Below are positions 19,153-26,049 of a stretch of DNA of 64,000 nt, in pieces (the stretch's first letter is position 1; each line of letters begins with the position of its first letter). Below the pieces are notes generated by a model that was given only the letters and a program-made list of their open reading frames with translations, ran no database searches and was not told where the DNA came from. The DNA is taken from NCBI RefSeq assembly GCF_000238095.2, contig NZ_JH815225.1, positions 274,724 to 338,723 on the forward strand, written 5' to 3'. The translations under genes and the position numbers were made by a program. This stretch comes from Peptoanaerobacter stomatis. Lineage in GTDB: Bacteria > Bacillota > Clostridia > Peptostreptococcales > Filifactoraceae.

Positions 19153-19650
19153 ATGCATAAAATTAGTATAGAAGAAGCGAAAAAAATAAGCGAAATAAGA
19201 AATACAATTAAAGATAAAAAAGAAGATAAAAGACTACATGCTATACAATTAAGAGGACAAGGGAAAAGTAATAAAGAAATAGCTGAAAAACTTGATACCT
19301 CAATTAAAGTAGTAAATAACTGGATATGCAAATACGTAAAAGAAGGAATAGAAGGACTTTTAAGCAAGGGGCAAAAAGGAAATCATAGAAATCTAACATT
19401 TGAGCAAGAAGAAGAAATGTTAAAAAAATTTGAAGAAAAAGGCAAAAAAGGACAGATAATAACAGTCAAAGAAATAGAAGAAGAATATGTAAAAATAGTA
19501 GGACATAGTATAGGAACAGCACAAGTATACTATGTTCTAAAAAGACATGGGTGGAGAAAAGTAATGCCAAGAAGTAGACATCCGAAGAAGGCAAATCAAG
19601 AGGTAATAGAAACCTCAAAAAAATTAACAGTATGGCAGAAGAGTTATTAA
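19153..19650 (+). CDS. IS630-family transposase, first frame (HTH part)
   Basis: 165 residues: an N-terminal helix-turn-helix of the HTH_29/Winged type (RLHAIQLRGQGKSNKEIAEK, then LDTSIKVVNNWICKYVKEG) and a second DNA-binding part ending VYYVLKRHGWRKVMPRSRHP. The frame stops 18 bases into the next one. A run of seven A (19617-19623) in the frame A_AAA_AAA is a canonical -1 slippery heptamer, and a -1 shift there joins this frame to the DDE frame. ATG 19153 follows AGGGTG with six-base spacing. Confidence 0.85.
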   Translation: MHKISIEEAKKISEIRNTIKDKKEDKRLHAIQLRGQGKSNKEIAEKLDTSIKVVNNWICKYVKEGIEGLLSKGQKGNHRNLTFEQEEEMLKKFEEKGKKGQIITVKEIEEEYVKIVGHSIGTAQVYYVLKRHGWRKVMPRSRHPKKANQEVIETSKKLTVWQKSY

Positions 19651-20180
19651 ACGTTTACCCTGATAAAATAGTAAGAATAATGTTTCAAGATGAAGCAGGT
19701 TTTGGAAGGATAAGCAAACCAAAGTATTGTTGGTGCACAAAGGATGTAAGAGCGGAGGTACCATATCATCACATAAGAGAATATAAATACGCATATGGAG
19801 CAGTAGAACCACAAACAGGAGAAAACTTCTTTTTAGTAATGCCATACTGCAATACAAATAATATGAACGTATTTTTAGAAGAATTATCGAAAGAATATAA
19901 AGAAGATATAATATTATTAGTATGTGATGGGGCAATATGGCACAAATCAAAGACATTAAAAATACCTCAAAACATAAAGATAACACATATACCACCATAT
20001 ACACCAGAGATGAATCCCATAGAGCAAATATGGAAACAAATTCGTCAGATGGGATTCAAAAATGAAGTATTTAGAACACTAAATGAAGTAGTAGACAGAT
20101 TATGTGACACAATAAATTTATTAACAAAAGATATGGTAAAAAGTATCACAAGAAGAGAGTGGATAAAATCCATAGCTTAA
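19632..20180 (+). CDS. IS630-family transposase, second frame (DDE catalytic part)
   Basis: 182 residues from an internal ATG, but probably made as a frameshift fusion with the upstream frame. It shows the DDE_3 catalytic triad: Asp in FQDEAGFGR, Asp in LVCDGAIWHKS and Glu in IPPYTPEMNPIEQIWKQIR. These are typical IS630 motifs. It ends 11 bases before the right terminal repeat. No internal lesion is visible, so the element may be active. Confidence 0.88.
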   Translation: MAEELLNVYPDKIVRIMFQDEAGFGRISKPKYCWCTKDVRAEVPYHHIREYKYAYGAVEPQTGENFFLVMPYCNTNNMNVFLEELSKEYKEDIILLVCDGAIWHKSKTLKIPQNIKITHIPPYTPEMNPIEQIWKQIRQMGFKNEVFRTLNEVVDRLCDTINLLTKDMVKSITRREWIKSIA

Positions 20181-20207
20181 ATAGAGTTTAGTATAATTGA
20201 ATTTTAT

Positions 20208-21179
20208 ATGAAAAATAAAAAGAAATTAAATCTTACTATGAAGGATATTGCTAAAAAAGTTGGAATAAGTGAAAGGACATTATATAGAGAAATAAAAAGA
20301 GGCATGGTTTATGGACTTTTAAACAGTGACCTTACAAAAAGAGATGAATATAGTGCACAAAAATCACAAAAGCAGTATACAGAAAATATAACTCAAAAAC
20401 AAAGAGAACTAAAAATAGGAAAAAATAGTGATTTAGCAAACTATTTAGAATATTTAATGCTTGAGAAAAAATATTCACCATATGCAGCAATAATAAAGGC
20501 AAAGTCTCAAGGATATGAAGTAAATATATGTGAAAAAACATTATATAACTACATTAAGCAAAAACTATTCTACAAATTAGAAGCAAAAGATTTACCATAC
20601 AAAAGACGAAAAAAAACAAAGATAAAGAGCCAAAAAACAATAAGAAAAATAGGAGAAAAAAGTATAGAAAAAAGACCCCTACAAGCAAATGAAAGGTTAG
20701 AATTAGGGCATATAGAAATAGATAGTGTAGTAGGGAAAAGACAGGGAAAAAGTTGCTGTTTATTAGTAATAACGGATAGACTAAGTAGATTACAGATAAT
20801 AAGAAAGATAAAATCAAAAAAAGCAAAATACGTAGTAGAAGAGATACAAAAGCTGAAGAAACAATATCCAAAAACATTTAATGAAAGATTTAAGACAATA
20901 ACAAGTGATAATGGAAGTGAATTTATGGATGCAAAATCCATAGAAGAAATGGGAGTAGATTATTACTATGCAGACAGTTATTGTTCATATGAAAGAGGAA
21001 GTAATGAAAACAACAACAAATTTATAAGAAGATTCATAAAAAAGGGAGAGGATATAAGCAAGGTATCACAAAGAAAGATAAAAGAAATACAAGATTGGAT
21101 GAATAATTATCCAAGAAGAATGTTTGGTGGAAAAAGTGCTAATGAAGTGCACTTAGAACATAGGGTAATGGAGCAATAA
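20208..21179 (+). CDS. IS30-family transposase
   Basis: A 323-residue transposase. The N-terminus has the IS30 HTH (MKDIAKKVGISERTLYREIKRG). The catalytic core has the first Asp in GHIEIDSVVG, the second in TITSDNGSEF and the Glu in YCSYERGSNENNN, followed by FIRRFIKKGEDIS. This matches the IS30 DDE arrangement. The usual first 15-20 residues before the HTH seem absent, and the IS630 right end lies only 15 bases upstream, so the IS630 insertion may have removed the original 5' end and left inverted repeat. I cannot define the right inverted repeat with confidence. Confidence 0.85.
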   Translation: MKNKKKLNLTMKDIAKKVGISERTLYREIKRGMVYGLLNSDLTKRDEYSAQKSQKQYTENITQKQRELKIGKNSDLANYLEYLMLEKKYSPYAAIIKAKSQGYEVNICEKTLYNYIKQKLFYKLEAKDLPYKRRKKTKIKSQKTIRKIGEKSIEKRPLQANERLELGHIEIDSVVGKRQGKSCCLLVITDRLSRLQIIRKIKSKKAKYVVEEIQKLKKQYPKTFNERFKTITSDNGSEFMDAKSIEEMGVDYYYADSYCSYERGSNENNNKFIRRFIKKGEDISKVSQRKIKEIQDWMNNYPRRMFGGKSANEVHLEHRVMEQ

Positions 21180-21249
21180 TGCTATTTATAACTTTTTTTT
21201 ATTTTTTATGACACTTACTATTGCAATTTATGGTCTTGTGCAAAATTAC

Positions 21250-21284
21250 TATATAACTTGACAAGCTACTTGTCAAGTTATATA
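21250..21284. repeat. perfect 16 bp inverted repeat (hairpin)
   Basis: TATATAACTTGACAAG is followed, after the loop CTA, by its exact complement, then an A-rich stretch. It may be a bidirectional terminator isolating the IS elements from the riboswitch-led unit, or a protein-binding palindrome. Confidence 0.75.
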
Positions 21285-21301
21285 ATAAAAAAAATAATTT
21301 G

Positions 21302-21330
21302 TTGATATCTGTCGAATTAAAGAGAATAAT
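21302..21330 (+). promoter_or_regulatory. candidate promoter of the riboswitch-led operon
   Basis: TTGATA (21302-21307), a 17-base spacer and AATAAT (21325-21330). The initiation point would be near 21337, about 20 bases before the conserved riboswitch core. Box matches are moderate. Confidence 0.5.
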
Positions 21331-21349
21331 TTTTTTCGTTGTATTGGAA

Positions 21350-21452
21350 CTTACACGAAATGAGGCAAACTTGTCTAAAGACAAGGACGCAAAACTTGAG
21401 GGACTAAGCCATAATTATTGGTATGTCAGCCAGTTGCAGTATCGGCTGGCAA
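21350..21452 (+). promoter_or_regulatory. cyclic di-GMP-I (GEMM) riboswitch
   Basis: The sequence carries the conserved blocks of the GEMM-I aptamer in order: GAGGCAAACTTG, a short stem (TTGTC/GACAA), GGACGCAAAACTTGAGGG, ACTAAGCC, and the second-domain AGCCAGTTGCAGTA. In known class I aptamers GGCAAAC...GACGCAAA...CTA...GCCAGGTTGCCG has the same order and spacing. It lies on the coding strand, 45-140 bases before a decayed HTH gene and about 400 bases before the GTPase/HSP70 operon. The 3' part (GCCAG ... CTGGC) can form an alternative hairpin that could be the expression platform. Whether c-di-GMP turns expression on or off cannot be read from the sequence. Confidence 0.85.
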
Positions 21453-21491
21453 TGTTTGCTAGCATTTATTTATTTAGGGAGCATTACTAAG

Positions 21492-21776
21492 GTGGAAATT
21501 GCTGAAATAAACAAAGAAGAATTATTGGCAGATTTTGTTGAAAAATTACCAACTATACGTAGAAAACTAAATATTTCACAGGGTAGACTTGGCGAAATGC
21601 TTGGGTTAAGTAGACAGTCAATATCTTCAATCGAAAGAGGAAGTGTTCAGCTGTAGTGGAATACATTTTTATCAATAGAACTGGTGATATTTGTCAATGA
21701 TCCAGATATTTTTAGTGAAATAACAGATAGTGACAAATATATGGCAATAGTAGAGAGCCTAAAAACTGATACTTGA
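21492..21776 (+). pseudogene. XRE-type HTH regulator interrupted by a TAG codon
   Basis: From GTG 21492 the frame gives an XRE helix-turn-helix (LPTIRRKLNISQGRLGEMLG, then LSRQSISSIERGSVQL). It stops at TAG 21654-21656 but continues in the same frame as WNTFLSIELVIFVNDPDIFS to TGA 21774-21776. Related regulators have Ser or Thr then WNTF after the HTH, so a single TCG-to-TAG change explains the break. The N-terminal 54 residues alone could still bind DNA. It sits directly behind the c-di-GMP riboswitch. Confidence 0.65.
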
Positions 21777-21841
21777 TAATGAGTCAATACGGCTTAATTA
21801 TATATTCTAAATTAAATCAAAAGAAAAGGATGGTGCATTTT

Positions 21842-22063
21842 ATGTTCAAACGTGATGGAGAAGAAGCAATTGTAGGTCTTGTAATTGGAATCGCAATTAT
21901 ATGTTTTATTGTTTATGTGATTGTGCTTTTGGCAACAATTATCGCAGGTGTAGCAGCCGCAAGTGGAACAATTTTTGGCGGCGGTTCTGCTATCAAAAAT
22001 TATACTCTTTCATTTAAAGAAAATGTAATTGATAGTAACAAACAAGCACCAATGGCTGCATAA
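21842..22063 (+). CDS. small membrane protein, first gene of the GTPase/HSP70 operon
   Basis: 73 residues with one long or two short membrane helices (AIVGLVIGIAIICFIVYVIV, then LLATIIAGVAAASGTIFGGG) and a polar C-terminus (AIKNYTLSFKENV). AAAGGA 11 bases upstream favours the ATG at 21842; an ATG at 21830 is also possible. It is 29 bases before the membrane-anchored GTPase. A similar small membrane protein (40728-40955) accompanies the paralogous GTPase, so the pairing is probably functional. Family unknown. Confidence 0.7.
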   Translation: MFKRDGEEAIVGLVIGIAIICFIVYVIVLLATIIAGVAAASGTIFGGGSAIKNYTLSFKENVIDSNKQAPMAA

Positions 22064-22092
22064 ATAATGTACATAGCAAGGAGGATTAGATA

Positions 22093-23592
22093 ATGGCTTC
22101 AGTAGCACAACCGGCAAAGAAAAGCTATTTCTTTGGGAAGGGTTATTCTGATGTACTAAACACCATTAGAGGCGCTTGGCAAAGGAATTTCGATTCTATA
22201 GGCAGATATAAAGATAATATTGCAGATGCGAAATATAGCGGAAAAGGTAGCTTTATTTTTCAATTGATTTTGAACGTTTTAGCAATGATTTCTGTCATAG
22301 TATTTGGATCTATCATCACTGCCGTAGTAAGCTTCATAAATATTGTGGTTGTGTTGGTAATGATGAGCTTTATTTATCTTGGATTTTCTATTATTTGGCT
22401 CACTGATAGAATATACTTGATGCGAAAAAAAATTTTTACGGCTTGTCATGAATGTAAAGAGAAATCATTAATTCCTACATATATTTGTCCAAAGTGTGGA
22501 GCAAAGCATACTAATTTAACACCTGGCGTTTATGGAATTCTGAAGCGAACATGTGTTGGCGAAGATCCAAACTCTTATTGTGGAGAGCAGTTACCAACAA
22601 CATTCTTTAATGGAAGAAGAAACCTCGAAGCAATTTGTCCTCATTGTTCAACTCCATTAGCTGATAGAGAGTCAGTTCCAATTTGTATTCCTGTTGTTGG
22701 AGGCAGATCAGTTGGAAAAACTGCGTTTATTACGGCGTTTTCAAAAGAATTTATAGATGAAGTAGCTCCTTCAAAACATTGGGAAACAGAATTTTATAAT
22801 GCTAACAAAGAAAATATATATAAAGAAATTGAACAGGATTACCTGACAGGAAGCACTAGAATGACGGATAGACCTCAAGACATTAATAAGGCAAGTTCAG
22901 TTTCGTTCAGTTTCTTTGTTAAAGGTGCATCATTTAAACCAGAAAGGCTTGTCCATGTTTATGATATAGCAGGAGAAGTGTTTACTGATAATAGTGAGAA
23001 TGAAATACAAAAGCAATATGAGTATTGTCAAGGTATTGTCTTGATGATAGATCCGTTTGCAATTCCTTCTGTTAGACATAGATGCGAGAGTCAATTAGCA
23101 CCGGAAGATATTGCGGGTATCGGAAAAGCAGATATAAATGGAATCGTTGATTCTTTCTTAAATAAACTAAGAGAAGTTACTGGTTTAAGTGATAAAAAAA
23201 TGTCCGCGGTACCGTTGGCTGTAGTTATTAGTAAAATTGATTCAGCAGGATTGATGACCGAAATAGGTGATGCGGCAATTAAAACTAAGATGGCAGCATT
23301 TCCTGATAAATTTACAGATTATTTTGATACACAGGATTATTTGTGCAGGAAATTTCTTAAAGAAAATGGAATGGAAAGTTTCTTGAACAATATTGATTTG
23401 AAATTTAAGGATAACAGATTTTTCTCATGTACAGCCATTGGACATACAAGAGATAAGGGACAATATAATCCACAAGGTATACTTCCTCCAATGCAGTGGC
23501 TATTTGGAAAAGCTGATTCAAAGATGGCGCAAACATGGGACGATATTAAGTTTAATAAAAAAGTAGCGAAGATAGAAGAAGATACACCTTAA
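22093..23592 (+). CDS. membrane-anchored zinc-ribbon GTPase (double-GTPase type)
   Basis: 499 residues. Two membrane helices (about residues 55-105) are followed by treble/zinc-ribbon cysteine pairs (CHECKEKS, CPKCGAKH, CPHC; about 117-190) and a P-loop GTPase domain. The P-loop is GGRSVGKT (about 202-209), the Walker B/G3 equivalent YDIAGE (about 291) and the G4-like specificity motif VVISKID (about 379). This matches, from memory, the TRAFAC-like DO-GTPase families found with GAP1 proteins in predicted conflict systems. It likely acts as a membrane-attached GTP switch. AAGGAGG precedes the ATG. grpE-like follows 12 bases on. It is clearly paralogous to 39268-40725 (shared PAKKSYFFG start, cysteines and C-terminus). 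Confidence 0.8.
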   Translation: MASVAQPAKKSYFFGKGYSDVLNTIRGAWQRNFDSIGRYKDNIADAKYSGKGSFIFQLILNVLAMISVIVFGSIITAVVSFINIVVVLVMMSFIYLGFSIIWLTDRIYLMRKKIFTACHECKEKSLIPTYICPKCGAKHTNLTPGVYGILKRTCVGEDPNSYCGEQLPTTFFNGRRNLEAICPHCSTPLADRESVPICIPVVGGRSVGKTAFITAFSKEFIDEVAPSKHWETEFYNANKENIYKEIEQDYLTGSTRMTDRPQDINKASSVSFSFFVKGASFKPERLVHVYDIAGEVFTDNSENEIQKQYEYCQGIVLMIDPFAIPSVRHRCESQLAPEDIAGIGKADINGIVDSFLNKLREVTGLSDKKMSAVPLAVVISKIDSAGLMTEIGDAAIKTKMAAFPDKFTDYFDTQDYLCRKFLKENGMESFLNNIDLKFKDNRFFSCTAIGHTRDKGQYNPQGILPPMQWLFGKADSKMAQTWDDIKFNKKVAKIEEDTP

Positions 23593-23604
23593 GGAGAAGT
23601 TGCC

Positions 23605-24342
23605 ATGCATGAAAATGAAAATAACGATAACGAGGTGGTTATGATAGGATCTGTGGATTCTCCCATTAATCAATCCGAGGATACTGTAGCACCAACATCT
23701 GATAATACAGAAAATCATTCAAAAATAAATGAAACGGATGCAGAAGATGGTGTAATAACAGATGAAGGTGAACCATCAGATATAGAACAAGCAAAAGAAC
23801 CTGTATCAAACAATGATACGCAAATTGTGATAAAGAGTTTGGAAAGTTTGACGGAAAAAGTGGAACATATGAATAAACTTTTTGAACAAAAAATCGCACA
23901 TACAACACATGAGGAAAAAATAGTAGACCAGATGCATGCAGAATTGCAAAAATACAAGCAAGATATGTATTCGCAACTAGTGCGGCCTATTTTAATGGAT
24001 ATAATAGAAATTCGTGATAGCATTCTACGTATTAGTGCGAATTATGCTTTAAAACCAGAAAACGAACAAAGTATCCCACTTAAAATGTTCAAAGACTATG
24101 CGTATGACGTACAGGATATTTTGGAAAAAAATAATATTACTATTTATGATGGAATTGAGGGAGAGACCTTTAATCCCATAAAGCAGAAGGCAATTAAAAA
24201 AGTAAATACGCCAGTGGAAGATCTTCACGGTAAAATTGCAGAAAGCTTAAGTAGTGGATATGAATATTTGGGAAAACCAATTTCACCAGAAAAAGTTTCA
24301 GTATATGTTTATCAAAAACCAGAAGAAACTGAGGAGGCATAA
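23605..24342 (+). CDS. GrpE-like nucleotide exchange factor
   Basis: 245 residues. The first 75 are acidic and disordered-looking. A long helix follows (ESLTEKVEHMNKLFEQKIAH, then HEEKIVDQMHAELQKYKQDM) that resembles the GrpE dimerisation coil. A C-terminal region (VEDLHGKIAESLSSGYEYLG, then KPISPEKVSVYVYQK) resembles the GrpE beta domain that opens the HSP70 nucleotide cleft. Its position four bases before a dnaK supports this role. It is divergent from housekeeping GrpE, so it probably serves only the HSP70s of this operon. AAGGAG lies before the ATG. Confidence 0.7.
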   Translation: MHENENNDNEVVMIGSVDSPINQSEDTVAPTSDNTENHSKINETDAEDGVITDEGEPSDIEQAKEPVSNNDTQIVIKSLESLTEKVEHMNKLFEQKIAHTTHEEKIVDQMHAELQKYKQDMYSQLVRPILMDIIEIRDSILRISANYALKPENEQSIPLKMFKDYAYDVQDILEKNNITIYDGIEGETFNPIKQKAIKKVNTPVEDLHGKIAESLSSGYEYLGKPISPEKVSVYVYQKPEETEEA

Positions 24343-24346
24343 ATAT

Positions 24347-25984
24347 ATGGCTAAATATGTATTTGGAATTGATTTGGGAACTACATATTCTTGTATTTCC
24401 TATGTGGATGAGACGGGAAGAGCAACCGTTGTAAACAATGCAGAAGGAACAAACACTACTCCTTCTGTTGTAAATTTTGCTAGTCCAAATCAGGTTGTAG
24501 TGGGACAGGTAGCAAAAGAGAATGCGGTTATTGACCCTAATAATACTATTTCATTAGTAAAAACATTAATGGGAAAATCAGATTTTGCGATTAATTATAA
24601 TGGCGAAGACAAATCCCCAGAAGAAGTATCAGCATATATTTTAAGAAAAGTAGCAGAGGACGCAGGTAAGCAGCTTGATACGGAAGTTAAAGATGTTGTT
24701 ATTACATGTCCTGCATATTTTGGTACAGCTGAAAGAACGGCTACAAAGAATGCTGGTATTATTGCGGGTCTTAATGTTTTGGAAATTATTAGTGAGCCTA
24801 CAGCAGCAGCTTTATATTATGGGTGTGCAAAAGAACAAGCTGAAAAGACAATTCTTGTTTTTGACTTAGGTGGAGGTACTTTTGATGTAACCATTATGAG
24901 TATAAGTTCAGAAAAAATTGAGGTTGTATGTTCAGATGGTAACCACGAACTAGGTGGAAAGGATTGGGACGAGGCAGTAATGAGATATCTCGCAGAAGAA
25001 TTTATCTCAGAAACTGGATTTGACGGAGAATTTGATGAATATGCTCAGCAGGATATGAGATTAAAGGCTGAGAAGGCAAAGCAACAACTTTCTTCACGAG
25101 AAGAAGTACCAGTTATGTTAGATGCAGCAGGTTTAAGAGCGAGAATTAGCCTTTCAAGAGAAAAATTTGATGAAATTACTTCTACATTACTTGGGGAAGC
25201 AATTGATAAAACAGATGCTGCAATAGCGATTGCTAAAGAAAAAGGTTACAATATTGATGAAATTCTTTTGGTAGGTGGCTCTACAAGAATGCCTCAGGTA
25301 ACAAAAGCATTGGTTGATAAATATGGAATGGAGCCTAAGATTCTTGAGCCTGATGAAGCTGTTGCAAAGGGTGCATCTATTCATGCTGTTAATGTTTACG
25401 TAAATAATCAAAAGAGCCTTGAACCAGGAGATTCAGGCGAAACCACAGTAACCGTAGGCGGAACAACAAAAGAAATAAATGCTGATGATTACAAAGAAGA
25501 GCTAGCTGTTCAACCAGAAATGATGAGTATAGGTGGAAAAACTCAGAAAGTTGTAGTTGCAACAACAAAGAGCTTTGCAATCGAAGTGCTAGCAAACAAT
25601 CAGCCTAAATGTTGCAACATAATTATTAAAAATCAAGCAATGCCTGATGGATCAATAACAGTTTCAAAAACATTTGGTACTAATGAAGCAAATCAGGATA
25701 ACTGTGAATTAGTAGTATATGAAAGTGACTTTATGGAAGATTATTTCGATATTGACGAAGATTTTGTCTTAGGAACAGCAACATTGGAATTGCCAGGAAA
25801 TCTTCCAGCCGGCGCTCCAATTGAAATAACCTTTACGTTGAATACAGAAGGAATATTGGAAGTTAGCGGTGTAGATAAGACAACTAATCGTGAAGTGCAT
25901 GCTACTATGCAGTCAAAGGGGATTATGGCCGAAGAAAAAGTAGATGAACTTAAAGAAAAATCAAAACGTATGGTTGTAATGTAA
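24347..25984 (+). CDS. HSP70 (DnaK-like) chaperone
   Basis: 545 residues. The ATPase domain begins YVFGIDLGTTYSCISYVDE and contains FDLGGGTFDVTI (about 171-182), GNHELGGKDWDEAV and LLVGGSTRMPQV. The substrate-binding beta domain follows a modified linker. The helical lid is shorter than in DnaK (about 600-640 residues). A Gly/Thr/Glu-rich insertion (SLEPGDSGETTVTVGG) sits between the domains, and the canonical DVTPLSLG linker-following motif is absent, so substrate coupling may differ. It is a specialised, operon-borne HSP70, not the housekeeping copy. The start is ATG 24347 with GAGGAGG just upstream, inside the end of the GrpE gene. Confidence 0.9.
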   Translation: MAKYVFGIDLGTTYSCISYVDETGRATVVNNAEGTNTTPSVVNFASPNQVVVGQVAKENAVIDPNNTISLVKTLMGKSDFAINYNGEDKSPEEVSAYILRKVAEDAGKQLDTEVKDVVITCPAYFGTAERTATKNAGIIAGLNVLEIISEPTAAALYYGCAKEQAEKTILVFDLGGGTFDVTIMSISSEKIEVVCSDGNHELGGKDWDEAVMRYLAEEFISETGFDGEFDEYAQQDMRLKAEKAKQQLSSREEVPVMLDAAGLRARISLSREKFDEITSTLLGEAIDKTDAAIAIAKEKGYNIDEILLVGGSTRMPQVTKALVDKYGMEPKILEPDEAVAKGASIHAVNVYVNNQKSLEPGDSGETTVTVGGTTKEINADDYKEELAVQPEMMSIGGKTQKVVVATTKSFAIEVLANNQPKCCNIIIKNQAMPDGSITVSKTFGTNEANQDNCELVVYESDFMEDYFDIDEDFVLGTATLELPGNLPAGAPIEITFTLNTEGILEVSGVDKTTNREVHATMQSKGIMAEEKVDELKEKSKRMVVM

Positions 25985-25990
25985 AGATAA

Positions 25991-26038
25991 ATATCCCGCT
26001 ATGTATCTAGTGATAGATGTATAGCGGGATAATTTTTT
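25991..26038 (+). terminator. strong hairpin between the two HSP70 genes
   Basis: TATCCCGCTAT pairs with ATAGCGGGATA, extended by TATCT/AGATG-type pairs in the middle, then AATTTTTT. It has the form of a rho-independent terminator but sits inside the co-directional operon, so it probably gives partial termination or mRNA processing between upstream and downstream genes. Confidence 0.75.
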
Positions 26039-26049
26039 AGGAGATTAGA

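Larger units (their letters stand above)
19088..20191 (+). mobile_element. IS630-family insertion sequence
   Basis: About 1.1 kb. The left end TACTAAAATCTAATAGAACT (from 19086) and the inverted right end TACTAAACTCTATTTAAGCT (to 20193) agree at 20 of 25 positions over the full 25 bp. Both are flanked by TA, the target duplicated by IS630/Tc1-type elements. The element encodes a two-frame DDE transposase. The tip of the left repeat is shared with MITEs at 51578-51691 and 54587-54703. Confidence 0.8.

Noticed and set aside
24675-24869. Plus-strand alternative frame inside dnaK
   Set aside because: Out-of-frame shadow of the HSP70 gene with a Leu/Val-rich artefact sequence.
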